Positions 60,180 to 64,000 of a stretch of DNA of 64,000 nucleotides are shown here, one piece after another. Below the pieces are notes generated by a model. It saw only the letters and a list, made by a program, of their open reading frames with translations. It was not told where the DNA came from and searched no databases. Made by a program: the position numbers and the translations under genes. Numbering within the stretch: position 1 is the stretch's first letter; every line of letters begins with the position of its first letter. The stretch is taken from the NCBI GenBank assembly GCA_029204225.1, contig CM055104.1, forward strand, positions 20,615,761 to 20,679,760, in the 5' to 3' direction. This DNA is from Diphasiastrum complanatum (taxonomy: Eukaryota; Streptophyta; Lycopodiopsida; Lycopodiales; Lycopodiaceae).

Positions 60180-61330
60180 CCCACTCGGCAGGGATGAGCT
60201 CATGTGGGACGGATGGCTTTGCTCGAATGATGCGAGCTAATATGGTCGTCTGAAGTCTCGAGATACCGGTCTAGTGTTAGAAGGAAAGACCGGTACGCCA
60301 TGTCTCTGCTACATATAAGGCTGTGGGGGTGACAATGGTATCAAAAAGTCTACGCTTACTCGGAGGATTCCAAATGGACTTCCGGAAACAAAACCTCTCT
60401 AACTAAACAAGGGAAGAGTGGCTCTTCCCAAGTTGAGTGGTATCTGCCTGTGTCATACTGAATGTAAGACGAATGAAAAGCATCCCCAAGTACGTGTATG
60501 AAGAAACCACATCTAGGAGCTTTTTATCAAAAATAATCTCTTGACGTTGTATGAAAGCCCTAGAAGTATTGAGGACCATAACCTCGGTCTTCGCAATGTT
60601 CACCCCCAAGCCCCAACGGGTTCAAAAGGCATGTAGGCAATCCAATTGTCGCTATAACCCCTCTCTAGTCGGAGAGACCAGTACCACATCATTGGCATAA
60701 AGAGTCAAGACAAATGGCAATCAAAATGTTGCCTAGACTACAACTAGATCCACCACACTGGGAAATGATCCTCTCCAACTCATCAATGTATAATTCAAAG
60801 AGAACTGGTGAGAGAGAGCAACCTTGCTTCGCCCAATGGTGCTCCAAATATGCTCAGAAATACCATTGTCGTGTAGGAAACAGTCCAAAACTCTCTCATA
60901 AAGAGCCATCACCAACCAAAATAGAGTTAGTGGAGAAACCAAGTTCATGAAGTCTCTGAGCAAGGAGTGACTTTCTTGAAGTCCACAAAACAACAATAAA
61001 CCCTCTCTTTCATGTGCCTAGAGCTTCCTCGAAAAGAGCCCGAAGAGTGAGGATATGGTGGTGGTAGAGTAGTGGCCTCAGAACCTTGCCTGGCCCAAAG
61101 CATATAATTCCTGGACTTGGCCTCTGAGCTCACTACAGATTGAAGCATGGTGCCATGTAGCTCTGTGAGAACATGTTCAATCATGATGGTGCAATAGTTG
61201 CAAGGGATCATGGGGTCACCATTTTTGTGAATACAGTGGATGGTGGTGGTGTATGAGTAGGATTGGAATCTAGAGACATCATCGTGATTAAGTAGAGTGG
61301 CTAGGGTGGGGGAAAGTAAATGGGCAACAT
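60180..61330 (-). pseudogene. Decayed LINE RT fragment
   Basis: Minus-strand pieces: CTIMIEHVLTELHGTMLQSV and [10 protein letters not shown] (61211-60945), ALYERVLDCF (about 60900), MGVNIAKTEVMVLNTSRAFI then SSYTYLGMLF and FSMTQADTTQLGKSHSSLV (60609-60403). The order matches LINE D RT, with several frameshifts and small deletions. Confidence 0.8.
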
Positions 61331-63165
61331 GAATCAGTAGTTTAGATTCTGAAGAAGGTGAAATTTCTTAGTCCTAATTAGGTTTAGCTATCCATGGCTT
61401 GTATGGCTATGTTCATGAACATTGTGATGCATCTATGCTATTCTTGTAGGGATTAGTATTGCTGGCTCATGTTTTATCTTTATGCTTCATTGATGCTAAA
61501 ATCTGTGATTTATTTAGTTCATAACTAGATGTACCGCCTTCGGCGACTATGCTGTAGCCAAACCTGTATTGTAGCAGTAGGTGAAACAGGGACCAGCTCT
61601 GGATCATCAGGAAAGATGTCTCACATGCTCAAGTAGTTGAAGGAAGCTCAAGGCGATACGTAACAAGACTGAGGCACTCGAGTATTTGCTACATACAATT
61701 TGGAAAATATTGTATATGTCTCCCCATTACCTGTCAGCTTTTATTTTCAGATACAAGCAACAAAATAGGAAAGAAGCTGGACAACTTTAGAGTTTTTTCA
61801 CTTGTTGCCCACTAATTTATAGTTCTGCATTTAGACTATAGCATCTGTCGTTATTACTGCTTGCAATTTGAGCTCCTTTTGATTCATCTAGTTAGACATT
61901 TGCGGCATGTTTTTGTTGGTGTCCACTAGCAACAACTCCTAGATCCGATTGGTGCAGATTTGGTACAGTTTCAGATCATTGTTACATTCTCCGGTGTTTT
62001 TCAGCTCAACAATTCTCATCATATTTGAATCCATTTTAGTTCATGTTGGCCAGGCTTTTTCTCACATTTTGGGCCATATGAAATCAGAATGCGTGCTGCT
62101 GGTTTTGTACAATTTTTCTTTTCATTCAAGTAGTTGTGACTTGCAAATTTCATTGCCTGATTATGTACATGTTTTACAAATTTCAGCCACTTTTGAAACA
62201 TTTGATGACCATTTCTTGCAGTGCTGCTTGCTGGTTTTCTAGAGAGGGCTTGTTAGATCTAGGCTTATCTTGGAGGAGAACTTGCAGTATCATCTTTCTC
62301 ACTTTGATGCCACACTTTCTCCTGCGCTGCTTTGTTCAATTAATAAAATGTTTTATGGTTTCCATCCTTTTGGCTAGGAAAGACAGCAAATCAGATGAAC
62401 AAACTATTGTCATTCCTCACATTGTGCTGAAAGATTCCAAACACAAACCTTAGAATCAAGTATGAGTAGAATAAGTATGAACATTGACTTCGCCAATAAT
62501 CATGTTCTATGTAAAAGACCTGTTTTGTAAGGTAGGACCAGGAAGGAAAAAGTTCTTTCTTTTTTGCATAGTCTTAACAATGGCTTTGAGTCTAGCTAAT
62601 GGAATGCTAATGATAGTGTGAAGTTTCGAACTCCTAAAGTCGTTTATACACTATGACCAAGCAACATTTACATTTTAGAAACCTGTTCCGGTTTTGTAAA
62701 CCTGTTAATTCAAAAAAACAGGTCTATAGTAGTTGAAAGGCAGAAAGAATATATTTCACAAAACCAAGAGTTAACATGAATTGAGGTGAATCCACAAGTT
62801 TCATTTCAGCTTCCAGGGTTTCTGGTAGTTTCAATACTGAAAGTACTGTAATAGGAGGTAGTTAGTCATCCACTTTCAGCTTGTCATATGCTTTACAGCC
62901 CACAAGCCCCAGGCGACCTGTAATAATGTCACTCTGCTAAATGTAGACCCAACAACCTTTCATGATGAGAATAGCAAAGTATAGGGAATAAAGGGTAGGC
63001 ATTATCTCATCCTGACATTGAGTATTGATAGCTTGTGAATCATAAATGATTGACCATCTGCATGATATTATTTCACATGAACAAAAACTTACCTCCTAGA
63101 GAAGCCTGGTCTGGCCCCTGCATATGAACCATCACAACATCGGTGGGATTTGCAATAGTGCTACA
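61331..63165. other. Intron 11 (partial), no feature recognised
   Basis: AT-rich sequence without supported genes. I looked for the next MUS81 block (ACFTTEIL-like) in all frames and did not find it. Confidence 0.5.
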
Positions 63166-63401
63166 ATAGTTGCCTGTTCCGACCATAGTAGCTGTCAAAA
63201 TCTGATCTACTGGATGGCTGTCTCAATCACACATATCTCTCTCAACCATCTACATCTAGCCAGTGTAGATGACTCCAGCGATCTCTAGCGTATTTTTTAT
63301 AGGTTGAAGAGTATTCCTTTTTTTTTCTTTGTTAAAAAAATAAAAATTGCTCAAGTTCCAGAATGCGTTCCAGAACGTGTTCGTCCAGAACAGGCAACTA
63401 T
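63166..63401. mobile_element. Candidate MITE, 236 bp
   Basis: A perfect 14-bp inverted repeat, ATAGTTGCCTGTTC, lies at 63166-63179 with its reverse complement at 63388-63401. The interior near the right end repeats GAACG/GTTCC-type motifs (GTTCCAGAACGTGTTC), as in hAT subterminal regions. Flanks do not show a clean duplication. No coding capacity. Confidence 0.55.
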
Positions 63402-63776
63402 GAGTATGCAAGTTTCTGAGGCTCAACATATCCTGACAAATTCCAAGGCCTAGCTATGGAGTATCATAACAGCATAGTAAGCACAATATGAAAGCTTGAA
63501 AAAACCAGCTATGGAGTAGAACACAAACGCAAGAGAGAGAGGACTTCAAAGCTCACACAACTTGAATGATTATTCAAAGTGTAGTAGGGCGTGGAAACCC
63601 CTCCAAACTTTGGGCTACATTTAGCATGTAATGTATAGAGGTGGTGTCTTGCTAATTCTAGCTCTAGAACCCACATGGGTCCTCAACCTACTTGATATTA
63701 CTTGCCTAATTAGCACAAGTGGGGTGTACTATGTACATAAATGTTTTACCCCCATGTCTTATGCACAACTTACAAG

Positions 63777-64000
63777 TTACAAGTATACAACACCTAGCAT
63801 GCTACGAAACTTTTCAATTTTTTCTCTACTAAGTGCCTTAGTAAAGATATTTGCTGCTTGATCGTTGGTATCACAGTACTCGAGCTGAATTTCTCCCCTT
63901 TGTATCTTCTCTCGTAAGAAGTGCTGATCCGCCTCAATATGCTTCGTACGAGCATGGTACACAGGATTTTTGGCAAGCTAGATGCAACTCTGGCTGTCAC
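63777..64000 (-). pseudogene. Ty1/copia RNase H end (element continues past the window)
   Basis: The minus strand reads LAKNPVYHARTKHIEADQHF, LREKIQRGEIQLEYCDTNDQ and IFTKALSREKIEKFRSMLGV, the highly conserved C-terminus of copia pol. A TAG precedes LAKN where Gln or a similar residue is usual. The 3' LTR would lie to the left, perhaps in 63480-63760, but no boundary could be set. Confidence 0.88.

Overview
The window is nuclear DNA from a land plant with large, transposon-filled introns. A fern or gymnosperm-like genome fits best, but nothing here fixes the lineage. One host gene is recognisable: MUS81, the catalytic subunit of the XPF-family structure-specific endonuclease. It runs on the + strand from about 5.55 kb to at least 59.35 kb. 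Eleven coding exons can be placed by reading-frame continuity, splice sites and family resemblance. Together they give about 482 residues, covering the N-terminal helix-hairpin-helix region, the winged-helix region and the nuclease core with its GD...ERKxxxD residues. The last part of the nuclease domain and the C-terminal helix-hairpin-helix were not found, so the 3' end probably lies beyond 64 kb.

Layout. 1-5.5 kb: upstream DNA without a recognisable gene but with one hAT-like MITE. Intron 1 (5740-19401, 13.7 kb): a hAT transposase remnant split by a complete Ty3/gypsy chromovirus (element A, 6879-13193, target duplication CCAAC), then a gag-protease retroelement without reverse transcriptase (about 14.0-18.5 kb). 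Introns 4 and 5: decayed gypsy pieces in both orientations and a 5'-truncated LINE (LINE E, 24.9-26.75 kb). Intron 8 (31705-43913): a gypsy element (G) carrying a solo LTR inside its gag, next to a second, internally deleted gypsy element (I). Intron 10 (44248-59274, 15.0 kb): a LINE (C) whose endonuclease domain is split by a second copy of the element A family (element B, 45276-51520, duplication GATCC, LTRs identical by eye), with another LINE (D) joined directly to the 5' side of C, and further LINE debris. Intron 11 (59355 onward): LINE debris, a hAT-like MITE and the end of a Ty1/copia element.

The larger transposons (A, B, G, I, gag-protease element, LINEs C and D) all lie antisense to MUS81. 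Every autonomous-type element has at least one disabling lesion. The points most worth a second look are: element B with identical LTRs but several broken frames; the gag-protease element, which carries a repetitive aromatic-rich open region where pol should be; and the LINE family, which has an L1-type ORF1 and a (CTTT)n tail and shows a D-to-C head-to-tail junction that may be a template jump.
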